A stretch of 6,449 bases of DNA from contig MFSY01000037.1 in the NCBI GenBank assembly GCA_001785175.1, forward strand, positions 32,551 to 38,999. The letters run 5' to 3'. A program made the translations under genes and the position numbers. Positions 1 to 5,452 of this stretch are shown in pieces; position 1 is the stretch's first letter; each line of letters opens with the position of its first letter. The DNA comes from Candidatus Muproteobacteria bacterium RIFCSPHIGHO2_01_FULL_65_16. GTDB taxonomy: Bacteria > Pseudomonadota > Gammaproteobacteria > Acidiferrobacterales > Sulfurifustaceae. The notes under the pieces are model-generated. The model had not been told where the DNA came from. It saw only the letters and a list, made by a program, of their open reading frames with translations, and made no database searches.

Positions 1-114
1 CGCCCATTGCCCCCGCGCCTCGGCGCGCAGGCCGGCGTCGGGAACAGGTTGCGCCGCCGCGGCCAGCGCCGCGTTCGCGCAAAAAACCAATGCGAGTGTA
101 ATGCGCGGCTTCAT
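1..114 (-). CDS. Start of an exported protein, cut by the window edge
   Basis: Only the first 38 codons are present. They begin MKPRITLALVFCANAALA and continue with AAAQPVPDAG. This has the form of a Sec signal peptide: basic start (K2, R4), hydrophobic core at about residues 6-13, and an Ala-rich cleavage region at about 16-21. Cys12 is preceded by Phe, so there is no proper lipobox and a lipoprotein is unlikely. The ATG overlaps the TGA of the upstream glycosyltransferase as ATGA, so the gene is probably translated by coupling as the third gene of the operon. Only a weak GGTGG sits upstream. The mature protein is out of view. From context it could be an outer-membrane, periplasmic or secreted part of a polysaccharide pathway, but the visible residues do not identify a family. 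Confidence 0.72.
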   Translation of the reverse strand, partial: MKPRITLALVFCANAALAAAAQPVPDAGLRAEARGQWA

Positions 115-1502
115 TTGCGCCACCGCCGGTTGCGGAAAATCCACAGGTCGGCGGCGAAACGGCCGATGGTGACGAGATCGAACAGCAGCACGCCGTAGCG
201 CAGCGGCGTCACCGCCAGCCCCTTCAGCAGATATTCCAGCCGCCTCCCCCTGGCCACGGTAACCAGGATGCCGTTGGTAATGACGGTCTCCGCCGCGAGG
301 GTGATGGCCAGCGGCTCCCACAGTTTCATCAATATCATGATCAGCAGCACGCTCGGAAAAGCGATTTTCTCGAACGCGGACATGAACAGCACCCATCCGA
401 TGGGGCGGCCGTATTTGAGGGTGTAGTCAATGCCGAAGGGCTGACGGTATTGTTCCGGATGAACGCGCTTCTCCGCCAGGCCCGCCGCCAGCGCGCGCCG
501 TTCCTCCTGTTTGCGGCGGCGGCGCCTGAGCGCCTTGAACGGGCTGCGCACCAGCTCGTCGAAGTAATAACAGCTTTGCAGGAAGGACGAGGACCAGAGG
601 TAGATCTGCCCCGGCACGCGCAGCGCCTCCGGCTCCTGCGAGCGGGCATAGATATCGGTGAGCTGGATATTGCGGTAGCCGTTGTCGTTCATGGCGAAGC
701 CGATGAAGATGTCCTCCGAGTTGGTCAGATCATCGCCCAGGATCGGCTCATAACGATCGAATACGATGGTCCTGAGCACGCTGCGGCGATAGGCCACGGC
801 GCAACCCACCGGATTGAGGATGCCGCCGAAGAACACCATCTGTCCGTGATAGATGAATTTTTGCAGGAAGAAATACAGGACGTCCCGGTACAGATCGGTG
901 ACGCCACGCTGCATGTGGTGGAACCAGCTCACCCGCGGATAGATGGTGGCCTCGGGGTGGGCGCTCAGGAATTTCCGCAGCGCCTCGGTCTCGAGCATGG
1001 CGCGCCGGTCGCGATCGCGCAGCGGCAGCACCGTGCCGCAGGCGCTGGCGATGCCGGCGCCCTTGTGGAGTTCTTCCACCACGCGCTCGATATAGTTCTC
1101 CGACTCCAGCACCGTATCGCCGTCGAGAATGAACTCCACGTCGGAATCGAATTCGCGCGCCTGGCGCTTGAGCGTCGGCGTCTTGCCGATGGAGTGATCG
1201 CGATGAATCGCGATCAGCTCCATGCCGTTCAATTCACAGAAAGTCCGGGCGTACTCGACCGTCCGGTCGCGGCTGCCGTCGTCTATGAGGATGATGCGCT
1301 CGGGCTTGCGCGTCTGACGCGCGAGGGACGCCAGGCACAGGGGGATGTTGTTTTCCTCGTTGAAGGTGGGGATGACCACGTCCACGGTGGCGGTGCGCCA
1401 ATCCTGCGCCGGCGCGGGGACGGTTTTGTCCGGCCCGTGAACGAGGCCGATGATGCTTAGTAGCGTGTTCGGGCTGAGGATGAAGTAAGGAGTCGTGGCC
1501 AT
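111..1502 (-). CDS. Membrane-anchored family 2 glycosyltransferase
   Basis: This 463-aa protein should transfer a sugar from a nucleotide-activated donor onto a growing glycan at the cytoplasmic face of the inner membrane. The GT-A fold is visible: DVVIPTFNEE at 41-50, IDDGS at 73-77, the metal- and donor-binding DGD at 127-129, and an acceptor-side NSED at 261-264. The position of the processive-synthase Q-x-x-R-W motif reads QIYLW (299-303), so Arg is replaced by Leu. A very basic stretch (RRRRRRK, 325-331) precedes hydrophobic segments at about 370-392, 397-417 and 434-456, probably membrane anchors. The ATG has AGGGA nine bases upstream and no better in-frame start exists before the first beta strand, so the gene overlaps the epimerase by 46 bp. 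The same frame stays open through the epimerase gene; that extension is not coding. Donor and product are unknown. PgaC- or HasA-like relatives are the nearest analogy, not an identification. Confidence 0.9.
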   Translation of the reverse strand: MATTPYFILSPNTLLSIIGLVHGPDKTVPAPAQDWRTATVDVVIPTFNEENNIPLCLASLARQTRKPERIILIDDGSRDRTVEYARTFCELNGMELIAIHRDHSIGKTPTLKRQAREFDSDVEFILDGDTVLESENYIERVVEELHKGAGIASACGTVLPLRDRDRRAMLETEALRKFLSAHPEATIYPRVSWFHHMQRGVTDLYRDVLYFFLQKFIYHGQMVFFGGILNPVGCAVAYRRSVLRTIVFDRYEPILGDDLTNSEDIFIGFAMNDNGYRNIQLTDIYARSQEPEALRVPGQIYLWSSSFLQSCYYFDELVRSPFKALRRRRRKQEERRALAAGLAEKRVHPEQYRQPFGIDYTLKYGRPIGWVLFMSAFEKIAFPSVLLIMILMKLWEPLAITLAAETVITNGILVTVARGRRLEYLLKGLAVTPLRYGVLLFDLVTIGRFAADLWIFRNRRWRK

Positions 1503-2497
1503 TCGCGGCTGTCCCTGACTGCGTGCAGCATCTTTGCGCGCTCTTGCTCGACCAGGTCGTCGAGCGTGTCCGTCAGTTTCCATTTTGGCGCAAAGCCCGT
1601 CAAGGCCCGCAGTTTGTCCAGCACCGGCCGGCGGTGGGTGACGTCCTCGAATTCCTCGCCGTAGGCCTCCTTGTAGGAGAGGAACTGCAGCGACGAACTG
1701 CTGTTGGCGCGCTGGATGCTCAGTTCGGCCAGCCCGCGAATGGAAATCTCCTGGTCGTTGCCCACGTTCACCACTTCGCCCCATGCCCGGGGGCAGGCGG
1801 CGAGGCGGTCCAGCGCCACCACGGTGTCGCGTACGTCGCAGAAGGAACGTGTCTGCGCGCCGTCGCCGTAAATCGTAAGCGGTTCGCCGTGCACCGCCTG
1901 CCTGACGAAGGTGGGCGCCACCATGCCGTAATGACCCACCTGGTTCGGCCCGATGGTGTTGAACAGGCGCACAATGACGATGTTCAGCCCGTATTTGCGC
2001 GCGTAGGAAAAAGCGAGGAACTCGTCCGCCAGCTTGGTCACCGCGTAGGTCCAGCGCAGGCGCCCGGCGGACGGCAGCACGATGTCGTCCGTTTCGGCGA
2101 AGCTGCCTTTCGGGTTGAAGCCGTAGACTTCCGACGTGGAGGCGATGACCACCTGCGGATTCCAGCCGCCGCCGTGGACGGCGCGCAGGATCTTCTCGGT
2201 GCCGGTCATGTTGGTCGCCATCACCGCGACCGGATCTTCCAGCACCTTTTTCACGCCGACCACCGCCGCCATGTGGTAAATGCGGTCCGCCCAGGCCGCG
2301 GTCTTGCCCAGATCGCTCCAATGGAGAATATCGGCCTCCACGAAGCGGAAGGAGGGGTCGCCGAGAAAGGGCTCGATGTTGGACAGCGCGCCCGTGCTCA
2401 GGTTGTCCACCACGCAAACCTGATCGCCGCGCGCCAGGTGATATTCCGCCAGATGCGAACCGATGAATCCCGCACCGCCTGTTATCAGAACATGCAT
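1457..2497 (-). CDS. NAD-dependent nucleotide-sugar epimerase/dehydratase
   Basis: This 346-aa cytoplasmic extended short-chain dehydrogenase should modify an NDP-sugar for the neighbouring glycosyltransferase. The Rossmann motif GGAGFIG is at 7-13, with D31 placed to bind the adenine ribose of NAD. HMAA is at 75-78, the STSEVYG segment at 120-126 and the catalytic YxxxK at Y151-K155. Family-typical C-terminal features follow: SFCDVRD (218-224), NVGN (244-247) and RRPVLDKLRALTGFAPKW (289-306). Relatives include UDP-glucose 4-epimerases, UDP-glucuronate decarboxylases and GDP-mannose dehydratases; the sequence does not let me choose. The ATG at 2497 was chosen because the beta-strand MHVLITGG begins there, as is usual for the family. 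The open frame continues upstream (GTG 2611, ATG 2596), but those codons do not look like this family. The Shine-Dalgarno is weak. It is the first gene after the sigma-54 promoter. Confidence 0.93.
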   Translation of the reverse strand: MHVLITGGAGFIGSHLAEYHLARGDQVCVVDNLSTGALSNIEPFLGDPSFRFVEADILHWSDLGKTAAWADRIYHMAAVVGVKKVLEDPVAVMATNMTGTEKILRAVHGGGWNPQVVIASTSEVYGFNPKGSFAETDDIVLPSAGRLRWTYAVTKLADEFLAFSYARKYGLNIVIVRLFNTIGPNQVGHYGMVAPTFVRQAVHGEPLTIYGDGAQTRSFCDVRDTVVALDRLAACPRAWGEVVNVGNDQEISIRGLAELSIQRANSSSSLQFLSYKEAYGEEFEDVTHRRPVLDKLRALTGFAPKWKLTDTLDDLVEQERAKMLHAVRDSREWPRLLTSSSARTRY

Positions 2498-2566
2498 ATT
2501 GCACCGCCCGCTCACTGACCGCCGTCCGCGCCGCCTAATGCCTGGTACTTCCGGCTGGTTCTTGGC

Positions 2567-2591
2567 AAAAACACCGTAAAAACATGGTGTT
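2567..2591 (-). promoter_or_regulatory. Weak attenuator-like hairpin in the epimerase leader
   Basis: Read on the minus strand, AACACC (2591-2586) pairs with GGTGTT (2575-2570) around a 10-base loop, and a T run covers 2571-2567. It lies in the predicted 5' untranslated region, roughly 40 bases after the expected start of transcription. The stem is only 6 bp and A/T-rich, so it may be coincidental. Confidence 0.25.
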
Positions 2592-2637
2592 GGCATCCTT
2601 TCAGACGCCACGCTTGCACGCGGCGCCTACCGTAACT

Positions 2638-2657
2638 ACAGCAAATGGCGTGCCAGA
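2638..2657 (-). promoter_or_regulatory. Sigma-54 (RpoN) -24/-12 promoter for the polysaccharide operon
   Basis: The minus strand reads TGGCACGCCATTTGCT at 2655-2640, matching the RpoN consensus TGGCACG-N4-TTGCW at every fixed position. The invariant GG (2654-2653) and GC (2642-2641) are separated by the required 10 bases. It points towards the epimerase, and transcription would start near 2629, about 130 bases before the ATG. Sigma-54 promoters need an ATP-driven activator, usually bound about 80-150 bp upstream, which here falls inside the palindromic element at 2675-2838. The operon is therefore probably induced by a specific NtrC-type regulator that is not in this window. In many Proteobacteria exopolysaccharide clusters are regulated in this way; its use here is inferred. 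Confidence 0.75.
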
Positions 2658-2661
2658 TTGA

Positions 2662-2670
2662 GGGGGGGGG
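2662..2670. repeat. G9 homopolymer next to the -24 box
   Basis: A run of nine G (C9 on the strand of the operon) ends seven bases upstream of the sigma-54 -24 dinucleotide. Runs of this length are prone to slippage. A second run of equal length lies at 2838-2846. Confidence 0.85.
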
Positions 2671-2674
2671 CAGG

Positions 2675-2838
2675 CAATGGCGCTACCTTAAGGAAAAAAA
2701 TCACCGACGTCGTCGTCATTCCGGCGAAAGCCGGAATCCAGGGTTTGAAAAACATCGGCCGACAGGCCGATTCTGGATGCCAGCTTTCGCTGGCATGACG
2801 GAGTCTCTGCTTGTGGGGGCCTTAAAGTAGTGCCATTG
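2675..2838. repeat. Nested inverted-repeat (MITE-like) intergenic element
   Basis: The outer arms are CAATGGCGCTACCTTAAGG (2675-2693) and the inverse complement of CAATGGCACTACTTTAAGG (2820-2838), a 19-bp inverted repeat with 17 matches. Inside is the three-hairpin unit at 2714-2800, separated from the arms by about 20 bases on each side. The whole could fold into one long structure. No transposase gene is inside, so it would be non-autonomous if mobile. It fills most of the 349-bp gap between hflD and the epimerase. No clear target-site duplication was found. Confidence 0.6.
2714..2800. repeat. REP/dRS3-like palindromic repeat with three hairpins
   Basis: The left arm, 2714-2741, begins CGTCATTCCGGCGAAAG; the right arm, 2773-2800, is its imperfect inverse (24 of 28 positions match). 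Each arm is itself a perfect 8-bp hairpin with a four-base loop (GAAA on the plus strand at left, TTTC at right). A third hairpin, ATCGGCC-GACA-GGCCGAT, lies at 2754-2771. This is the widespread proteobacterial repeat whose translation gives 'HSGESRNPG' and 'WMPAFAGMT', resembling the ATTCCC-N8-GGGAAT repeats of Neisseria. The open frame across it (2645-2830) is an artefact of the repeat. Confidence 0.85.
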
Positions 2839-2846
2839 GGGGGGGG
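2838..2846. repeat. G9 homopolymer directly after the hflD stop
   Basis: Nine G abut the TAA stop of hflD (2849-2847, minus strand). The first G is also the last base of the outer inverted repeat. It has the same length and strand as the run at 2662-2670, so the two bracket the palindromic element. Confidence 0.85.
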
Positions 2847-3554
2847 TTAGGTTTCAGGCGGCTCCGCCAACAGTCGCCCCGCCTCCTGGGCGATTTTGCG
2901 GCGGCCGAACAGCAGTTGCCAGCGGCTGCCGCCTTTTTGGCGCCAGAGCACGGCCGAGCGCATGCCGGCGAACAGCGCCGCGCGCACCTTGGCGGCGATC
3001 GTCGGGTCGGCGAGGTGGTCGTGCTCGCCGTTGACCATGATGCGCGGCGAAAGCGTGCTGATGGTCTGGGTGTAAAGCTCGGCGAGCTTATCCACGAGCC
3101 GCGGATGGACCGCATCCCCGGCCTCCCCGGGTTCGAAGAATTTCATCTGCGATTCGATCGCCTCGATGCCGCGGCGGATGGCCGCGAGTATCTCCGGGCG
3201 CTTGCGCAGCGCGCCCTCGAGATGGATCAGGGAGACGACATAGCGCGCGATCTCGATGTCGGCCTGGGCGGACAGCGCGGGTTTGCGCTCGCCGTGACCG
3301 CCGCCGGCGGCCGGGGACGGCGCGAACAGGCCCGCGGTGAATTTGTCGCGCACAAGCTGAAGGCCGAACTTCACGCCGCCGACGCCGCCGTAGACCTCCG
3401 CGGCGACGGCGGCGTCGAGCATGAGGAGGCTGTTGATGCTGGCGGCGAAGGCCGGCTTTTCCGCCCGGCCCTCGCGCGCGAGCTGCTGCGTCAGGCGCGC
3501 GGCCTGGAACATCCCCGCCAGGGCGAGGGCACGATCTCTCCGGCGATTATCCAA
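2847..3554 (-). CDS. hflD: HflD homologue (DUF489)
   Basis: This 235-aa protein matches HflD. The N-terminus MDNRRRDRALALAGMFQAAR aligns without gaps to the E. coli start, with LALAG at the same distance from Met. The C-terminal signature is present: SPRIMVNG at 169-176, then AKVRAALFAGMRSAVLWRQK at 188-207 and QLLFGRR at 213-219. In E. coli HflD is a peripheral membrane protein that binds the phage lambda CII activator and lowers lysogeny; its housekeeping role is unclear. The start is TTG, supported by GGAG seven bases upstream and by the alignment. The protein is about 20 aa longer than the E. coli one, through a Gly/Pro/Ala-rich insertion at about 74-98. In E. coli it lies between mnmA and purB; here its upstream neighbour, 61 bp away, is a small Fe-S assembly-type gene, with which it is probably co-transcribed. 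Confidence 0.93.
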   Translation of the reverse strand: MDNRRRDRALALAGMFQAARLTQQLAREGRAEKPAFAASINSLLMLDAAVAAEVYGGVGGVKFGLQLVRDKFTAGLFAPSPAAGGGHGERKPALSAQADIEIARYVVSLIHLEGALRKRPEILAAIRRGIEAIESQMKFFEPGEAGDAVHPRLVDKLAELYTQTISTLSPRIMVNGEHDHLADPTIAAKVRAALFAGMRSAVLWRQKGGSRWQLLFGRRKIAQEAGRLLAEPPET

Positions 3555-3561
3555 TTCAAGA

Positions 3562-3565
3562 CTCC
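3562..3565 (-). promoter_or_regulatory. Ribosome binding site deciding the hflD TTG start
   Basis: GGAG on the minus strand, seven bases before TTG 3554-3552. No ATG or GTG is available at a position that would fit the family N-terminus, so this site settles the start. Confidence 0.7.
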
Positions 3566-3615
3566 ACGGAGGTCCGCCGACGGCGCAACAACGGCGGGAA
3601 GAACCGGACCTGGTG

Positions 3616-3876
3616 TCAGGCCCCCTTGAGGCAGGCGCGCTCCACCTCCACCCGCTTCACGCCTTCCACTCCCTCCACCGCCTGCTTGATCATGGCGACG
3701 ATGCTGTCCGCGAACGGGCAGTAGGGCGAGGTCAACTGGATGTCGAGGTGGACGTAATCGTCCATTATGTCAATGTCCTGGATGAAGCCGAGGTCAACGA
3801 CGTTGTGCCGCAGCTCCGGATCAATCACCTTCCGCAGCGCCTGGTAGATCTTCTCTTCAGTGGGTCGTGCGTTCAT
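3616..3876 (-). CDS. MIP18/DUF59-family Fe-S cluster assembly protein
   Basis: This 86-aa cytoplasmic protein belongs to the MIP18 (DUF59) family, which includes SufT, PaaD and the N-terminal domain of some Mrp/ApbC proteins, all tied to Fe-S cluster assembly or transfer. Family marks are DPEL (19-22), the VVDLGFI segment (26-32), and LTSPYCPFAD (48-57) carrying the conserved Cys53, followed by the helix IVAMIKQAVEGVEGV and the strand VKRVEVE. A second Cys is at 82. The ATG has AGAGGG seven bases upstream. The protein ends at VERACLKGA, just after the last core strand, and lacks the W-x-P-W-type tail of SufT or PaaD relatives, so it is a short form. I assign the family but not a named gene. 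It is first of a probable two-gene unit with hflD. Confidence 0.88.
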   Translation of the reverse strand: MNARPTEEKIYQALRKVIDPELRHNVVDLGFIQDIDIMDDYVHLDIQLTSPYCPFADSIVAMIKQAVEGVEGVKRVEVERACLKGA

Positions 3877-3910
3877 GGGTGCACCCTCTGGGTTCTAAGA
3901 GCCCCTATAA

Positions 3911-3939
3911 ATTATGATTCTGAACCGCCAGGACGCCAA
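3911..3939 (-). promoter_or_regulatory. Probable sigma-70 promoter for the MIP18-hflD unit
   Basis: On the minus strand TTGGCG (3939-3934) and CATAAT (3916-3911) are separated by 17 bases, matching TTGACA at four of six and TATAAT at five of six positions. Start of transcription is expected near 3904, about 28 bases before the ATG. The -35 box lies inside the left arm of the inverted repeat at 3924-4028. Confidence 0.5.
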
Positions 3940-4028
3940 GCCTGCCCCGGCAGGCTGTAAGACGGGGGTCGCCAGGAACGGCGTTCTTCGAGGGATTTCA
4001 TCCCTGGCGCTCCTGGCGTCATGGCGGT
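3924..4028. repeat. Foldback intergenic repeat with nested stems
   Basis: The outer arms ACCGCCAGGACGCCA (3924-3938) and the inverse of ACCGCCATGACGCCA (4014-4028) match at 14 of 15. Inside are CGCCAGG (3970-3976) with CCTGGCG (4003-4009), the hairpin CCTGCC-CC-GGCAGG (3941-3954), and AGGGAT-TTC-ATCCCT (3991-4005), which competes with the previous stem. This accounts for most of the left half of the 334-bp divergent gap. It looks like a dispersed intergenic repeat; no gene is inside. Confidence 0.6.
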
Positions 4029-4080
4029 CAATTTCATTTTGTTGGTGATTCTTTAAGGATGACAGTCTAGCAGATTGCTG

Positions 4081-4114
4081 AAAAAGCCCGTCCTGGACTT
4101 TTTCCAGGCCGGGC
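4081..4114 (-). terminator. Orphan intrinsic-terminator-like hairpin
   Basis: On the minus strand GCCCG-G-CCTGGA pairs with TCCAGG-A-CGGGC (11 pairs, one 1x1 mismatch, five-base loop), followed immediately by TTTTT (4085-4081). This has the form of a Rho-independent terminator. No minus-strand gene ends here; the next sequence to the right is the plus-strand phospholipase. It may block antisense transcription into the MIP18-hflD unit, or be a piece of a dispersed repeat, since the adjoining GATTGCTGAAAAAG looks repeat-like. Confidence 0.5.
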
Positions 4115-4129
4115 CGGCGCCTCCGTTTG

Positions 4130-4158
4130 TTGACTAAAACCGGGCAAGAGGCTAAATC
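4130..4158 (+). promoter_or_regulatory. Possible promoter for the patatin-like gene
   Basis: TTGACT (4130-4135) matches the -35 consensus at five of six. The -10 candidate TAAATC (4153-4158), after 17 bases, matches at only three. A 6-bp hairpin CCACGG/CCGTGG (4171-4190) lies in the predicted leader just ahead of the start codon. Confidence 0.35.
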
Positions 4159-4210
4159 AATAAGCCCAAACCACGGGGTCGGCGCCGTGGAACGACAGGG
4201 CGCGTCTTCC

Positions 4211-5401
4211 ATGAAGGAAACCTATAAAAAACCGATGGTTGGCCTGATCATGTCCGGCGGCGGCGCGCGCGCCGCCTACCAGGTGGGCGTGATCAAGGCG
4301 ATCGCCGACATGCTGCCCGAGGGCGCGCCGAATCCATTCCCGATCATCTGCGGCACCTCGGCGGGCGCGATCATCGCCGCCGCGCTCGCCATCTACGCCA
4401 CCCATTTTCACGAAGGCGTGCGCCGCGTCGTTTATGTCTGGCGGCATTTCCGCGTGCCGCAGGTGTACCGCGCCGACCCCCTCGGCATCGCGGCGGCCGG
4501 CATGCGCTGGCTGGTGGCGCTGCTCCTGGGCGGGCTGGGTCGGCGCAACCCGCATGCGTTGCTCGATCGCGCGCCGTTGCGCGCCCTGCTGGAGGAGCGG
4601 CTGCCGTGTCAGGAGATCAGGGCGTCCATCGAGGCCGGCGCGCTGCACGCCCTGAGCGTGACCGCCTCCGGCTACAGCTCCGGCCAGTCCGTCACCTTCT
4701 ATCAGGGGGTCGAGACGCTGGCCCCGTGGAAACGCGCCAGCCGGGTGGGGTGCGTGGCCGACATCACCCTCGATCACCTGATGGCCTCGTCCGCCATCCC
4801 GTTCATCTTCCCGGCGGTGCGGATCCACCGCGAATATTTCGGCGACGGCTCCATGCGCCAGACCGCGCCCATCAGCCCGGCGCTGCACCTGGGCGCCGAC
4901 CGCGTCCTGGTCATCGGCGTGCGCCATGACCAGGGCACGCAACCGGAGCGCCTCGAGGCGGCGGAATATCCGTCGCTCGCGCAGACGGCGGGCCACGTGC
5001 TGAACAGCATTTTCCTGGACGCGATCGAGGCCGACCTGGAGCGCCTGCAGCGCATCAACCGGACCGTCGGCCTCATTCCGCGGGAGCAGATCCAGGAGAG
5101 CGGCATCACGCTGCGCAAGGTGGACGCGCTGGCCATCGCGCCGAGCCAGGACCTGGAAAAAATCGCCGCCCGGCACGCCCACCACCTGCCGCGCGCGATC
5201 CGGTTCTTGCTGCGGGGCCTGGGGGCGTTCGACCGCACCGGCTCGAACCTCGTGAGCTATCTCCTGTTCGAGAAGCCTTATTGCCGCGAGCTGATCGCGC
5301 TCGGCTACGGCGACGCGAGCGCGCGCAAACAGGAGATCCTGGATTTTCTGGGCGTGCACCCGGCGCCGGTTGCGCGCCAAGGAAGTACTGATCAAGTATG
5401 A
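4211..5401 (+). CDS. Patatin-like phospholipase
   Basis: This 396-aa protein should be a serine acyl hydrolase acting on phospholipids or other acyl lipids. It shows the whole patatin active site: oxyanion-hole glycines in SGGGARAAY (15-23), the nucleophile elbow GTSAG (48-52) with Ser50, and DGS (212-214) with Asp212 completing the Ser-Asp dyad. MASSAIPFIFPAV (191-203) before the DGS block is typical of the family. There is no clear signal peptide, so a cytoplasmic or membrane-surface site is likely. A hydrophobic patch (WLVALLLGGLG, 100-110) may touch the membrane. The C-terminal half (about 260-380) is rich in charged helices. The ATG was chosen because the first beta strand begins soon after it; CAGGG lies ten bases upstream. 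GTG 4187 and TTG 4127 are in frame but less likely. It is divergent from the MIP18-hflD unit; the physiological substrate is unknown. Confidence 0.93.
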   Translation: MKETYKKPMVGLIMSGGGARAAYQVGVIKAIADMLPEGAPNPFPIICGTSAGAIIAAALAIYATHFHEGVRRVVYVWRHFRVPQVYRADPLGIAAAGMRWLVALLLGGLGRRNPHALLDRAPLRALLEERLPCQEIRASIEAGALHALSVTASGYSSGQSVTFYQGVETLAPWKRASRVGCVADITLDHLMASSAIPFIFPAVRIHREYFGDGSMRQTAPISPALHLGADRVLVIGVRHDQGTQPERLEAAEYPSLAQTAGHVLNSIFLDAIEADLERLQRINRTVGLIPREQIQESGITLRKVDALAIAPSQDLEKIAARHAHHLPRAIRFLLRGLGAFDRTGSNLVSYLLFEKPYCRELIALGYGDASARKQEILDFLGVHPAPVARQGSTDQV

Positions 5402-5412
5402 TTGTTTGCCGC

Positions 5413-5435
5413 CCTGTCTGCGTGCAACGCACAGG
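5413..5435 (+). other. Hairpin after the patatin-like gene
   Basis: CCTG-(TC bulge)-TGCGT pairs with ACGCA-CAGG around a GCA loop, starting 11 bases after the stop codon. There is no following T run, so it may protect the 3' end or act as a weak terminator; it is not a classic intrinsic one. Confidence 0.4.
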
Positions 5436-5452
5436 CAGGAAAGACGCGAAGG

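Noticed and set aside
1503..2504. Upstream extension of the glycosyltransferase frame to 797 codons
   Set aside because: It runs out of frame through the epimerase gene, is Arg/Gly-rich with no domain, and the real glycosyltransferase start has its own ribosome binding site.
450..2518. Long plus-strand open frames at 450-1460 and 1523-2518
   Set aside because: They are antisense to well-supported genes, show no recognisable domains, and are expected in high-GC DNA with strong third-position bias.
2498..2611. 38-residue N-terminal extension of the epimerase (GTG 2611 or ATG 2596)
   Set aside because: The family begins at the Rossmann strand MHVLITGG; the extension is Arg-rich and has no suitably spaced ribosome binding site.
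2645..2830. 61-codon open frame as a small protein
   Set aside because: It is the translation of the palindromic repeat (HSGESRNPG, WMPAFAGMT), a well-known false gene.
2820..2846. Second sigma-54 promoter: TGGCAC after C9 on the minus strand
   Set aside because: A -24-like TGGCAC is present, but the -12 position reads AG instead of GC, so the element is not complete.
3924..4028. CRISPR array
   Set aside because: The repeats are inverted rather than regularly spaced direct copies, and there are no cas genes.
3895..4212. 105-codon minus-strand open frame in the divergent gap
   Set aside because: It spans repeat arms and hairpins, has no family resemblance and no good start region.
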